A DNA stretch of 64,000 nt from Channa striata (taxonomy: Eukaryota > Chordata > Actinopteri > Anabantiformes > Channidae), in assembly GCA_033026295.1 (NCBI GenBank), contig CM065168.1:29711226-29775225 (forward strand). The letters are read 5' to 3'. A program made the position numbers and the translations under genes. Positions within the stretch are counted from its first letter, which is position 1; every line of letters begins with the position of its first letter. Under the pieces are notes generated by a model, which ran no database searches, was not told the origin of the DNA, and saw nothing but the letters and a program-made list of their open reading frames with translations. Shown in pieces: positions 1 through 12,400 of the stretch.

Positions 1-149
1 CAGTCTGGGGTTAGGAAAACATAGACAAGCATCGGGTTTTTCCAGGGAGTCTCCATTATTTCTGGCTTGGGGTCTCTAATGGTATTTCATTGTAATTGCT
101 ATGATGTCAGAGTGTCCGTCCACCCTAATGGCCTTCTAAAAACAACAAC

Positions 150-243
150 AAGGACAGATTGGTTCCATTCACTGGTTGTTGTTTGGCCAGAGAAACACCG
201 GAGTTCAGCAGCTCAAATCTTTACAAGATCTTCATCTGAAAAG
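150..243 (+). other. Possible noncoding first exon of gphb5
   Basis: The coding exon of gphb5 is preceded directly by a strong splice acceptor (pyrimidine-rich, ending in cag at 998-1000, one base plus ATG following). An upstream noncoding exon is therefore expected. A fair donor (AAAAG|GTAGGA) lies at 243/244. The left boundary shown is arbitrary, and no TATA box was recognised. The stretch 244-1000 is AT-rich and I see no coding exon in it. Confidence 0.25.
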
Positions 244-1001
244 GTAGGATTTTTTTAATTCTTAAACAATCATTAGATGCTGTTGGACAGGAATATAGCA
301 TTAATTGTTTTGGATTCGTTAGGATTTGGGTTATTTGTAGGAGACTTTAGATTGCTTTAAATACAAAAGTGTTTGCAAAAATATAGTAATGGGCTATTTT
401 TACCCACACTTAGTATAGTTATTGCGTTACCGTGTTTATGAAGTGAAACATTCTGCAGTCTGGCTGAGTTGAGACACTTTCACAGTTTAAGTGGATGGAT
501 CGAAACCACCAAACAGTTCTGCATTGACCATTAGAACATTTCCGTTGATTCTGATTGAAAAATAATACCTTTTGTGTAATGAAATTTACCATATTTGTCA
601 TTTAAATTGTACTGTTTTAAATTTGTTTTAAAATCAAAACTTTACAGCAAGCAGGGCAGTAATATTATTGGCTGCAGTAGCTGGAAAACGACACAAGAGG
701 GAGTTGTGAGTTACTTCTAATGACACAGATGAGTAACTTCTACTACAGCTTGCGATTGGTGCAGAACCTTCAGGCCCAGTCCCACATAACTGATGATTAA
801 CATTATAGTTTTCACTAAATGAGAACATTTTTATTTCTTTTAAACAAAGAACCACATTTCTTTACAACAAAGAATTATATTTTTCTGTTGTGATCAACTG
901 TCACACCCAAGCAGATTATTTGCAGCTTAAGAATAATGGAAATAACCTGAATAATAATTTCCCACTATTAACGGCTCTTCTTTATTTCACTTTATCCCAG
1001 C

Positions 1002-2031
1002 ATGCATTTCCATCCTCTGTCCCTCTCTGTCCTGCTCCTCCTGGTTGGCGGGGCAGTGGTGGTGTGTGTTACTGTGACGACCCCGCTCCATGGTTTCCGT
1101 GGCTGCGCGGTGCGAGATTTCTCCTTTGTGGCCCAGAAGCCTGGCTGCAAGGGACTGCGCATCACCACAGAAGCCTGTTGGGGGCGATGCCACACCTGGG
1201 AGGTAACATTAATATACAAATACACAAAACACACAAACATACAGCAGTGGTCAGTGCAGGACACCCACTCTTTTCCATTCCTTGAATATGAAAGCTTCCA
1301 GAATAGTGGAATTTTGAAACATCCAATAAGTGATTAATAACCCAGGATCCAACTTAAACCATAAAAAGGCTGACCCTTTGTCATACACACTGTTTGACAC
1401 ACAAATTTAGGTCGTGAGCAGCTCAGTCAAACATGGTTGATGAAAACTAAAAACCAACAAGGTTTCCTTTCTACTTTCTTCTTGGGGCTTTCCTCTACAC
1501 ACCGTGGTCTCAAAGGAGTTTATTCATCTGTAAAGGAAAAAATATGTCGATTTTTACTTAGTGTTTCTTCTTTGCTTACTTCACCAAATAAACAAATAGA
1601 AAGTAAGAACGAAAAAGACTCCAGTGCCGCTTTTTACTCATTGAGTTTGCTCATTTACTCATTGTCCAAACCACAAGTTATATTTTGGGTGAAAAAAGAA
1701 AAATACGTTTTCCAAAGAATTACATTTACTTCATCTGATTTACTGGTATTTTGCACTGACGAGAAACTTTGTTGAACCGAGAGCAGACTGTAGTCAGAGG
1801 TCATGACAGTAAATGTTCCATGTATGTGCGTGAACCCTGCAGAAACCAGTGCCAGATCCCCCCTACATTCAGCGACAACACCGCGTGTGCACATACAGTC
1901 GCAGCCGCTACGTGACCGCCCGGCTGCCGGGCTGCCAGCCTGACGTCTCCCCTCTCTACCACTACCCAGTGGCTCTGCACTGCCACTGTGCTGTGTGCTC
2001 CACGCTGGACACTGAGTGTGAGACATTCTGA
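1002..2031 (+). CDS. gphb5: Glycoprotein hormone beta 5 (thyrostimulin beta subunit)
   Basis: Secreted cystine-knot hormone subunit that pairs with GPHA2 to form thyrostimulin, a ligand of the TSH receptor. There are two coding exons, 1002-1202 and 1843-2031, joined in phase 0 between the Glu and Lys codons of the TWE|KP junction. They give 129 residues, against about 130 in human. Residues 1 to about 24 form a hydrophobic signal peptide (HPLSLSVLLLLVGGAVVV). The mature part keeps the family signature GCAVRDFSF, PGCKGLRITTEACWGRC, PPYI, HRVCTY, YPVALHCHC and a C-terminal ECETF. That makes ten mature cysteines, the number typical of GPHB5, which lacks the extra seat-belt cysteine pair of the classical beta subunits. 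The ATG at 1002 is the first in the exon and directly precedes the signal peptide. Oddity: the N-glycosylation sequon found after VCTY in mammals is replaced by YSRSRY, and the protein has no Asn. The partner gene gpha2 lies immediately downstream in the opposite direction. Confidence 0.95.
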
Positions 2032-2246
2032 GAGGAGAGGACACTGATGTCAGCAAACAGTGCCACCATGTGTTTTACTCATACATATGATACTGATTAA
2101 AATGATGGAATCAGAACATTTGAGTAAGTGTGAAACTTTATTGCACCTCCTGGTGGGACCTGTTAGAAGAAGATTCCTGTCAACAGAAAATCCCAATACA
2201 AATGTTACTAGTAACATAAAATGAGTGTGTAGATTTATACAATATG

Positions 2247-2252
2247 AATAAA
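2247..2252 (+). terminator. Polyadenylation signal of gphb5
   Basis: Canonical AATAAA about 215 bases after the gphb5 stop codon. It is the first such hexamer on this strand after the gene. Confidence 0.6.
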
Positions 2253-2539
2253 GCAAGAAATAATCACAATAATAAGTGTGTTGTGCTTCTTTGTTGTGAT
2301 GTTACTAAAGCTGAATTTAAAGACATGCTAACCCTTTTTAGTCATATATTTTTTTTTACCTTTGATTATATAAGATCAGACAAAATAAATTATTTAAATT
2401 AAATTTTACATAAATATTGTAGTGGTGATGTCAACCAGTTATTTTTTAATCGAGCCTTGGTAACATCTGCAACCATGCAGTATTTGGCTTCACTGGTTCT
2501 CAGCACACTGTTTAAGGAATAACCTTCATAATACTATCC

Positions 2540-2915
2540 ATAATTGTGTGTGAATGTGTGTGTGCATGTGTGTTTATAGCCTTCCCTGGACCAATTGTGT
2601 ATTAATATCATTATTGTGAGGACATTTTGGCTGGTCCACACAAATTCAAACGGCTGAGTTTTGGGGTCCCGGGATGGTTAGGGTTAGGGTGAGAGGCTCG
2701 GGCTTGCATTATCTCACGTTCTACAAGTATAGAGAGACACGAGTGCATGTTTGTGTGTGTGCACACACGTACGGCCATAACTTCAAGGATTGGTTTGGTT
2801 TTGAACCAAGGACTTGAGATTTTGGGAAAGTTAAAATGGTCCTCATGTTATTGTCCTCATGTTAGTCAATAGAAAGTCCCCACAGGGAAATAAAAACAAA
2901 CACGTGTGTGTGTAA
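2540..2915. repeat. Degenerate teleost interspersed repeat
   Basis: The stretch has the layout of a repeat common in fish genomes: a GT-rich edge, then GTGAGGACATTTTGGCTGGT, TTTTGGGGTC, a GGTTAGGGTTAGGG stretch, a middle ending in TGCATTAT, and further on TCCTCATGTTAGTCAATAGA, aaacaaacacgtgtgtgtgt. I recognise the family from memory and do not know its formal name. The TTAGGG-like bases belong to this repeat and are not a telomeric array. Confidence 0.5.
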
Positions 2916-3435
2916 AATCCCCACACAAACCACTTTAAAATTGCAGAATAGAAATTTATTGAAATACAATTTCATCACAAACTATACAGTGCAGTCTTTC
3001 ACTTTTCATTTATTGACATGTTCAACATTCTTAGATTTCGTCACATTATTTACAAAATATCTTTCAATTCAAATTCATAAATATAAATAATTTTTCTACA
3101 TTCTTTAGTCTCATGTCTGTGTTAAGTGGTTATTGCGAAAGAATGAAACAATTTGTGTGTACTGTATGAAAGATGACTTCACTGTGTTAAATGCAAAGTA
3201 ATTTTCTTTCAGTTCTTTTTAGTGAGTATAATCTTGGCATCTGTGTGTACTTACACTTCCTACTGAGTCACTAAGTATGAATGGTTTGATTTTCTTTTTC
3301 CAGCTGCTTACCAAGTCAAGTGTTTGCCAAACCTCAAGGCAAAAAAATATTAAGCGGTTCCGTTTCCATGACAGAATAGTTTAGATGGCCTTAAACACAA
3401 ATGTGTTAATCAGTTTTCTTCTCTCTTACATTGCA

Positions 3436-3477
3436 CACACACACACACAATCAAAGTAACACACACACACACACACC
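3436..3477. repeat. (CA)n microsatellites
   Basis: Two short CA tracts separated by about 12 bases. The DNA from 2916 to 3630 otherwise shows no gene. Confidence 0.8.
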
Positions 3478-3630
3478 CCATTATAACACCAAGAATGCAT
3501 TTCGCATTTCATTATTACATTGCTGGTGTTACACTGCCAAAATGATTTTCACTTAATTTTATTTTAGATGTTCAGAATCACTAGTTTTAAGGAGAATTGT
3601 CCAGTTTTGGTCTCATTCTTTCATTCTTTT

Positions 3631-3636
3631 TTTATT
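3631..3636 (-). terminator. Polyadenylation signal of gpha2
   Basis: TTTATT on the plus strand reads AATAAA on the gpha2 strand, about 170 bases after its stop codon. Confidence 0.5.
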
Positions 3637-3802
3637 TAATGAGATTCCTGGTTTTGTAAAACTCTTTTTTTCCAGTTACGTTCTCAAAACAAATCAATAT
3701 AGAAAAGGACAGTCACTGAAACATATTAATTTCTGCTTGTCTGACTAAATTCTGTGTTTGTCTCTGGTGAACGGATGTTATGCTGCAAACTATCTCGGTG
3801 TG

Positions 3803-4429
3803 TTAGTAGCGGGACTTGCGGCACATGTCGCAGCGACAAGCCTTGGCTGTCAGGATCTCTATTTCGTCATGATGACGACCTTGAGGGCAGTCCAAGCGCA
3901 CTTTGACCTAAGGGAAGACAAGCCACAACTGTTAGCAAGTTAATGTCCTAGTACATCTCCCATCACCTCCCAGACCTTCCTCTCCTCACCTTGGCGTCCT
4001 TGCTGATGGTGCAGCACTGTGAAGCAGAGGTGATGTTGTGGGTGAAGTTGGAGGCCACCAGCACAGAATATCTGGAAGGGAAGGCACTTGACTCACAGTA
4101 ACCTACGCAGGCGTGAACCAGGTGGGTGCCTTTGCACGTGCCACGACGATCACTGCGGATGGTGACGTTGAAGGCTGGAGGAGGAGGAGGAGAGTATGAG
4201 GGTTTGGAATGTACCATGAAAAAAAACCCCTGAATATTATCAGTGTTTGTGTTCATTTAAAAGGGGACATTTGTGTGTTTCTGAAAGTGTTAAATATGCA
4301 AAACTCACGGTGCAGGTGACAGCCTGGGGTGAGGCCATCGTAGCTCCAACCAATAGGAGAGAGGAGCAGCATGAGCGACATCGCTGGTAGGACCAGCAAG
4401 CAGAGTCGTGGGGTCAAGCACAGCGACAT
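3803..4429 (-). CDS. gpha2: Glycoprotein hormone alpha 2 (thyrostimulin alpha subunit)
   Basis: Secreted cystine-knot alpha subunit that pairs with GPHB5 to form thyrostimulin. Coding exons in transcript order are 4429-4309, 4174-3990 and 3907-3803, all with GT-AG introns, giving 136 residues (human about 129). The first exon encodes a leucine-rich signal peptide of about 30 residues, then GLTPGCHLH. The second begins PFNVTIRSDRRGTC and carries HACVGYCESSAFPSRYSVLV and SQCCTIS. The third ends ILTAKACRCDMCRKSRY, the family C-terminus. Ten mature cysteines are present. There are three sequons (NVT, NFT, NIT). The ATG at 4429 is the first in an exon opened by a cctgcag acceptor at 4442-4443, so the transcript has an upstream noncoding exon (see 6068). 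It is convergent with gphb5. Majin follows on the same strand, upstream of gpha2, as in the human 11q13 arrangement recalled from memory. Confidence 0.95.
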
Positions 4430-6067
4430 CAGGAGGGCAGCCTGCAGGAAAGCAACATGTAGAAACTATTCTCAGACCGCAGTAAATCTGAAAATGTTTT
4501 TTTAGGAATATAGGAAGTAAAGGGTGAGATTAAATAAGTTCTAATATGCTTCTTCACACTCCTTTTTGAACATGGTGATAAACGATTTTGCTTTCTAAAT
4601 ATGGATTTTCTTTTTTTGATTTTTTGCTTTTTATATTTTAAATAAAAATTTTAATTTAATTTGAAAGGGACGTTTGGGAATATGTTGCAGATTTGTTTTT
4701 ATGACATGTTACATAGAAGAAAGCTGAAGCTGCTGCACTCTCCCCTTAAATGACAGCTTTGCCCTAAGCCCCCTTCTTCACCGAGGTGGTTTCCCATCCT
4801 GCACATCTGCCGGTGTGTCACTCAGCTGAGTAACAGCTAATATGGATACAAACAATGCCGTCTTTAGCATTTCAGTCTGCCTCATTGAACCACTACCTGC
4901 TGACACAAGTATGTACCCAAGTTTGGCTCATTCCTGCACCCATACGTATTTGCATGTATGCATGATCTGGAGTAAGTGTCCGTGCATGTTTTGATGAGAA
5001 TTCGCTGATCCTGACCCTTGCCCTCTAAAGTGGCACCTCGTTCCTGCTCTGTTTCCTTCCAATGGGAGCGTTGGGAATCAGCACCGCTGTGGTAATGGTG
5101 GACGGGCCCTGGGGACGCCATTTCCGTTGCTAGCACCAGCAAATTAACGGGTCAGGATTGTGTGAGGACATTAACTCTGCGTCAGCTGGTGTGGCAGAGG
5201 GAAATGACCAGCTTTTTCCTCTTATGTGGGGTTTCCATGCCTGAAGGTTTGGTTTGTGTTTGAGGAAAATGGGTTGTAACTCAGCACTTTGGAAGTGATA
5301 GTGGGAGGGCTGCCATTGAAGACCACCAAAACAGGCTAAAGAGTATAAACATGCTGGAACATTTAAGGTAATTGAAGAACTACAATAGTTACAATATCCC
5401 ATGCACACAGACACTTTGGCAAATCCCTGTTATCAATGCTGCCAATAGAAATGTCACAAAGGCGAAACAGGTTTCACAAGCTACTAGTCCAAAGTTTGGG
5501 TTCATGCATCTACCCAGCCAAAAAAGCTGCTTCCTCCAGGGAATCTGTGAGCTACATCTGAACATTGAATTTTTGACAACTGAGTGTTGAAAGTTTCAGC
5601 GTAGCTCCTCTATTCTCTTATATTTAATTAATATAAGGAATTAATAACTTACAACCTTTTTGCAGTGTCAAGACCCCAGATATCACTAATGCTGCTTATA
5701 CTGAACATTGTCAGCAGTGTGTAGCTTAACACCGTCTGTACTTTTTTTTCTGTACTTTCCCTTCAATCATTTACATCATTTTTTTCTTGGCTGTAATTAT
5801 TTTCACATGATACATATATTTCATCATTTAGAATTAATCCGTCCAATAACGCTTATTCTACTAGAAATGTTAGTCTGTTATCAGCTGAATTGCAGGGCAT
5901 TCAAAATACTCCTCAACCAACAACTCAACTAATCTCTCCACAAATTTCAACATGACAATTATTCATATTCAATGAAGCACTTCTAAATTATGCAAAAAAG
6001 TTCAAGTACAAACTAGGCAAATAACAGGTTGAGTGATGCACTAAAGTGCATTTCAGGTGCGTCTTAC

Positions 6068-6125
6068 CTGAAGATGTGGAGTGGAGAATGTAACTTCTCG
6101 AGTGCAGGGCGGGTGTGGATGAGTG
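6068..6125 (-). other. Noncoding first exon of gpha2
   Basis: On the minus strand a CTTCAG|GTAAGA donor at 6068/6067 is the best match upstream of the gpha2 coding acceptor. The roughly 55 bases before it are an unremarkable leader without ATG. The resulting intron runs 4442-6067 (about 1.6 kb). The 5' limit is estimated from the TATA-like site. Confidence 0.55.
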
Positions 6126-6150
6126 TGTCTGTTCGGAGCCTCATGCAGGG

Positions 6151-6157
6151 ATATAAG
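6151..6157 (-). promoter_or_regulatory. TATA-like element of gpha2
   Basis: The minus strand reads ttacttatatccc, a TATA-like core about 25-30 bases before the proposed start of the noncoding exon. Confidence 0.4.
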
Positions 6158-6199
6158 TAACACAGGTAAAAGTGAAGGCACTTATAGCTCTGGACACAC

Positions 6200-8547
6200 C
6201 CACAATTAGAGAGCTGAGTCTTTTTTTTTTTCTCCAGGTCCCTCTGTCTTTTTTCTTACTTCTACCTGTGCAACAAAACACGTGAAATTCCAATATAAGT
6301 ATTAAAATCGCCTCAAACTTCTTTCTAGCAGGTCTTTCTTCTTGAGTGTGTTCACATCTCCCTGCACCCTCCCCATCCTGGCGCTGTGTTTTAAACCTTT
6401 AGGGGGACCGCTGCTGTGACACAGAGGAAAACTAGATAGGTTTTCCAACAACGCACTGCCACAATAATAAGAAAACACACAGCTTTACCTCACACGCATG
6501 CACAGGGACACACTCACATGAAGGCACGCAAATAGCCATGCATGCAATCATGCAATAATAGCTAGGCCCGTGCTGCCAGTTGATATACAGTGCAAATGAA
6601 TCAATATAATATCTCTCTCACACACACAGACACACACACAGACACAAAAGTGTGCCTGGGTTTTCCATTTGAGGCAGCTTGATGGAGGGCAGGGCACGGT
6701 CAGAAGATATTGTGGGTTCGGGGCCACAGTGTGTGTGTGCGGTGGGTGAATGTGGTAAACGGCTGGCTCTGCTACTCCTCCTCGTCTCGAGGAGAGGAAG
6801 TCAGCTTAGCAACCGCGATCTCCAAACTCCAGCAGCTAAAGACACTCTTTTAATAGACATTAAGATGATTTGTTGGATTTTTTTTTTTTACAGCAGTACA
6901 GTGTCTGGAGGCTACAGTCACGAGTCACCAAGGTCACAAAGCAACATTTCAGACCCCTGATGACTCTTGTTGCCAAAGACTCTGAATGGATTTCCCTTGC
7001 TCTATTTTGGTGGCTCTTTGCTAGAAACTGGGTTTAGGGGTAAAAGAACAAATGATTTACTTGCTGGAATAGTTATCCAGACATTTGATGGGATGTGGGA
7101 GTGTGTAGAGGGGAAGTTACTTTCTATAGGCAGTGTATGACTAAAAGTGTTATCAATAAATATCTACTCAATTATAAGTGTGCAGGATGACTGACTCACA
7201 AAGCCGAGGTAAATGGAACTTAAGTAAACACAGAAAAGTATTAGCTCACAAAATACTGAACTGCCAAAAGAAAAAGAACATTTTTGCTTATACTCTTAGT
7301 AGATTATATTTTTGTGCTTTATCATGCTACAGCTATCAACAATAGAGTCTATTTTACCAACTTGTTTAGTATTATCATAGTAAACAGTAACTAAAGTTCT
7401 CTACTAAATATAGAGGAATTCACCCCACGCACATAAAAGTCAAAATATCAGAAATACTTGGACAATTATTTCAGTGAATTATAGCCTTTTGTTTATTGAA
7501 TTCATACATCTGCGAGCTGTCCTTAAAGAATTATGTCTTCAGCAGAAACTAATGGCCTTAAAGTCAAATGCCACAGACCAACAAATTATTTATTTTTTGG
7601 CTTGTCACCCATTAAAACCTGCATCTACAGTAACAACAAGATATCAGACGGTTAATGTTTGCATTTTGTGCGTCTGTAAGTGATGCTAGGGAAAAATTCA
7701 GAGCATTTTGAGAACAAACTGCTTCACAACTAAGGCGGGATAGATGGTGGACGGCTAAGGAAAACACAATTATTATCTTATGGCCCCTCTACCCCAAACA
7801 TTCCCAGTTTTGTAAATGGAAAACAGAATGTGTGACATCAGCACTTAAACCCCCCCACCTACACTCACACACACGCAGTCAAGCTGCACCGACGGCCGCA
7901 GTGTATGTTTCTTCAGAATCCATGCCAACCAGAGAGAGACTGTGGGAGAGACGAGAAATCAGAGCGGGTCACAGCACCTCATCAGGAAGGAGAGATGTGA
8001 ATGAACTTTGTTCAGTTGGAGACTCTCTTGTACAGTTAAAATGCAGCACACATTACTCCAGCGTGACTCAGTGGGGTGACTGATGTTTGTATCGTTTAGT
8101 GGCCCCGTCGCTCTCGGCTGCCGTGGAAACCATGGCGTTTTGAATAACTATAATATCATTAATGTGTCCTCTTCCACTTCTGCTCTGTTATTGTAATCAC
8201 AGCATGTATGTATGTGGGTGTTTGTGTGTGTGCATGAAAATATATGATGTGGATAGTGTGTGTGTGTAATTCGATTTGAGTATAAGATATGTTATGTGTT
8301 GTTATTTCAGCCTCTATGACAATATAAGGAAAAGATTAGGCAAAATTTTCCTGTTTCTAATATGGTGTTTCAGTCCAGTTCACTCATTTTAGCCAGTGTA
8401 TAAAAAACACTTGTGAAACATACATGCAGGCCTACACACACACAGACACACGTACAGATAGAGCACTTGGCTAATTCAGATTGACAAGAGGAAAGTGGAG
8501 TTTCCACAAGGTGGTACTCCCTGAAGCTCAAGATGTACACTCACAGG

Positions 8548-8613
<66 letters not shown>

Positions 8614-9150
8614 GAGTGGAAATATTAAGAAAGAGCCACCTTTGTCTATAACAATTACCAGAGTAAAGTCTTGGAATGTGTTCTTGTGAACTCCTGTGAT
8701 GATCTATGTGCTGTGGAAAGATGTAACTGTACTTGTCTTTTCACGTTTTGTGCAATAACATGATAAACTGCATTAAAACACAATTTTGATTCATTGTAAT
8801 AATACAACTAAAGCACAGAGATGCCAGGAAAGCCAGTATGTAATTCAGTGATAAGTGGGAATTTACAACAGTCTTTACTATAAAATTATAGATCTGTTTG
8901 TTCATTTAGCAGCATAGAGACACTGACTTAAGTTTTTTTGGAATTTATTTCACTAAATATTTGGTTAGGTTGGTTAGGATGATTGTTTTTCAAATTTTGG
9001 CTTGATGTAATGCTATTTGGGATTTGGGTATATATTAGGCTGTACATGATGTTTATATAGTTTATGCCTGATTATTGACCACTGTTGTGTATTGTCTTTG
9101 TGAGTTTAATTTATTTTTGCTAAAGAACGGACCTGCAGGAAAAAAAAACA
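6200..9150. other. Intergenic DNA between gpha2 and majin
   Basis: I see no coding exon. Short open frames here (for example at 6679 and 7832) lack splice context and family resemblance. The region is AT-rich with scattered CA/GT tracts. Confidence 0.6.
8551..8610. repeat. (CA)30 microsatellite
   Basis: Uninterrupted CA dinucleotide run of 60 bases, likely to vary in length between individuals. Confidence 0.95.
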
Positions 9151-9176
9151 TAGTTGGGTACAACCAACAAAAGACA

Positions 9177-9182
9177 TTTATT
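9177..9182 (-). terminator. Polyadenylation signal of majin
   Basis: AATAAA on the minus strand about 245 bases after the majin stop codon at 9427-9429. Confidence 0.55.
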
Positions 9183-9426
9183 GTACGGTACAGAATTATA
9201 TTAATATGCAAAGCAATGGAATAGATGCATAACTGTGAAAAGCAACAACAAAAATATGTTATGAGCAGACTCTTTATCTATAAGCAATTTCTTGCATTTT
9301 ACAACAAATTAATTTAATCCAAAATCTCAAATGTACGTTAACAGAATAAACCCTAATGATGCTACCAACATATAAAAAGAGTGAATAAACGATGAACACA
9401 TTTCTAACATTTTGTTTGTCAAGAAA

Positions 9427-12400
9427 TCACAACACATATTTGTTCTCAAAGAAGAACTTTACCCAAAGAAACCAGCTCTGCAGTGTTTGAACGAGTACGA
9501 CCCCCCCAGACACTCGAACTCTCAGGGGTCTCTGAAGAACGAGGAGAAAGGAAAGATGTGGCTGCGAAGAGAAAGAGACACAGACACAGAGTGACTTTCA
9601 TAGATTATTATAGTCAACAAACTACACATTAATGTACGACTGCCACTGTATATCACTGTTACCATTAAAAGAACTACACTGGCGAGATTGTTTGGCATGT
9701 TCATTCAACGTGGAGTTACCTTTGTCAGTCTTTGCCTAAGGACATCAAGTGTTTCAGCTTGTCTTAACACACATTTCACAAAATTGTCATTTCTGTGTAT
9801 ATATTAGTTGGATTTCCCCAAATGCATTTAAATCTTAGATCTACAGCACTAATCAGAAAATCAAATCTACACATTAGATCATCGTCACATCATCATCTCC
9901 ACAGATCTGAGTCTTACTACTTTGTGCTTTGTGCAAATCTCGGAGAGAAATGGGGTCTGCTGTGATAATTCCTACTCAAGTTAAAGGTGGTTCTGCCTGC
10001 TGCCCTCTGTGCTGTCATACCGACCTGGCCAGTCGGGTCAGAATCCCTGATCTCACAGGTGTCCCAGGGAGCGAATCTGCATATTCTTCCTCCTCATCCT
10101 CCTCCTGCTCTACACCGTGGTCCTGTGTTTTCCCAGACTGCGCTTTACCTGGACTTTCACTTCCTGTCGCTGCACTGTCACCTGATGTCACTACATGAAA
10201 CTCCATGTTATTTGTCTGTGGGAGAGAATTATTAACAATGAAATCGTTTTATTCCTTGCAATGACAAAAATGTAAAATAGAGTCTTTCCAAATACTAATA
10301 TATTCTTTGATATCAGCGTGCCTGGCTAACAAGTTTATTACTTACAAAATACAGAACCATAGCTCTTACTCCTAGGTAGTTTGCTGCTTTTCAATTTAAT
10401 AACTATAATTTTAGTTAAGTAAATAAATTGGCAGTTTGATCTTTTCAGTTTTTCTCTCCCACATATAAGAACCTTGAAACCAGGTGAGGTTGGGCCTAAT
10501 TCATTTTTTTTCATATAAAATTGTTTTAAATAAAACACACTAAAACTTTATTTAAAACTTTACGTGTACTGTAGAGCATCGATGCAAGTGACTTTTTGTG
10601 TAGTTAAAGGCACTCTACGTAATAAAGTCATGACTGTACAGATATGTAGAGAAAAACAAACATAGGTAACCCAAGAAAGGAAAACCTCCATTTAACAGGA
10701 AATCTTCGAGCAGAACCAGGCTCAGCCCAATCTTAATGTTGGACAGTTCTGAATCTGAACTGGGAGGTCGATGGCTAAAGGCTCTGCCTCTTAATCTCCT
10801 TTTGGAAATATTCATCGTGGTGATCTATTAGATAGTTTGGTAATATGAGCTCTTTTAGATATGATGGAGCTTGACCATTAAGGACTTTGTATATAAGGAG
10901 GAAGGTTTTAAATTCTATTTTATGAGAAGCCTGTGGAGGGAAGCTAAGGAAGGATTAAGATTATTTCTCTTTCTAATTCGAGTCAGTACTCTTGCTGCAG
11001 CATTTTGAATTAATTACAGGCTTTGTAACAGGGAGTTACTGGGAGATCATAATAATAGGAATAACAGTGGTCAAATCTTGAATTACAAATGAATGGACTA
11101 GCTTTTTAACATCACATTGACACACGAAGCTCCTAATTTTGGTATTGTTCCACAGGTGCAAGAAGGCTGTTGCAGAAATGTGTTTTTTGTGTGTTGTAAA
11201 TATTTGAAAGTAAATTTCCTCTATTAAGGTAAAACTAAAATGATGACAAATTATGAGGGGTAGTTCTGTCCACTGTTATCATTGTACACCAGAATACATT
11301 TACACAAAATTCCTATTCTTCTCCTGAGCTTGTTTGTGCAAGAACAACATAGTCTTAAAGATCACCACAATGTTCAAGTTAATCCTTTTTAATGCTTTGA
11401 GGACCTGAATTGGCACTTCCTTCTCAGTGTTAAGAAAATAAATAACTCAATGGGCTGACATAATTAGTTTAAATCATTTTTTCCGCTTGAAACGAATGTG
11501 GGGGGAAAAAAAGAAAAAACAAGACCGGGAAGAAGTGGAAAAAAGTCAGAGTGGACAAGTGTGATAAAAAGGATCAGGTAAGATGAAGGGCCATGGTTGA
11601 GTCGGGAAATGGATGGAGGGTAATTTTGGGACTTTGTTGCTAATCAAACTGAAGCACATCACAAGGAACACTAAGATTCTCTCACACACACACAGTTGCA
11701 CAGAAACTTGTACAATCTGTCTGAAGCAGTACTATTATTAACCTTAATCACACTTGTTATCCTACCTGTCTGCACTAATGTTAGCCTGGGGCTGCAATAA
11801 AGACAGAGATGCTACACGTGTGTGTGTGTGTGTGTCTGCGTGTGTGTGTTTATGTATGAGTAAGAAAGGAAACAAAGGGGTGGTATGAGACTGGAGAAAC
11901 TGGAAGATGGATTGCTGAATACACTGTGGGCTGAGATGAGATGAAAGAGTTCCACGTTTTATTTTTGAATAACTTGGTCATTAAATGTGTCCTGATCTTC
12001 ACTAAAGTCACAAACATGAACACACAAAATATTAATAAGCTGTTAACACAAAAAAGTCTTTACTGAACAGATGCTTTAAACATACAAAACGTGATGTTGC
12101 CAACATCAGATGTCACTAAACAATAAATGGAAGCAGGTGGTGGCAAACCTATTCCACAAAACAGACATGTAGCAGTGGTCTTAACGTAAAACATTGTGTG
12201 GTGTACACTAAAATATTAAAACATTTGCTGATTTGCATGTAGCATGTTCACCAGTCCATACTATGGTCAAATATGGTGTAAAAAGAAAACAGCATACCAA
12301 ATTATTATGATTTGGTGCTGCTTTGCTGCCTCTTGACCTGGACCATTTGTGATTGTAGAGGGGTAAATGAATTCCCAGGTCTATCATGGCTTCCTACAGG

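Noticed and set aside
1002..1337. Gphb5 exon 1 read through to 1337
   Set aside because: A GTAACA donor at 1203 joins in phase to the exon at 1843, which completes the cystine-knot domain.
2676..2689. Interstitial telomere repeat (TTAGGG-like)
   Set aside because: Only about two units, and they sit inside a recognisable fish interspersed repeat.
9522..9704. Hydrophobic minus-strand frame as the majin membrane exon
   Set aside because: An in-frame stop lies directly before it with no acceptor between. The frame entered through the strong acceptor at 9562-9563 gives a better membrane helix and correct phase.
10015..10206. Majin ending at the TGA at 10015
   Set aside because: Would remove the membrane anchor that defines the family; a GTATGA donor at 10020 leads in phase to the exon at 9561.
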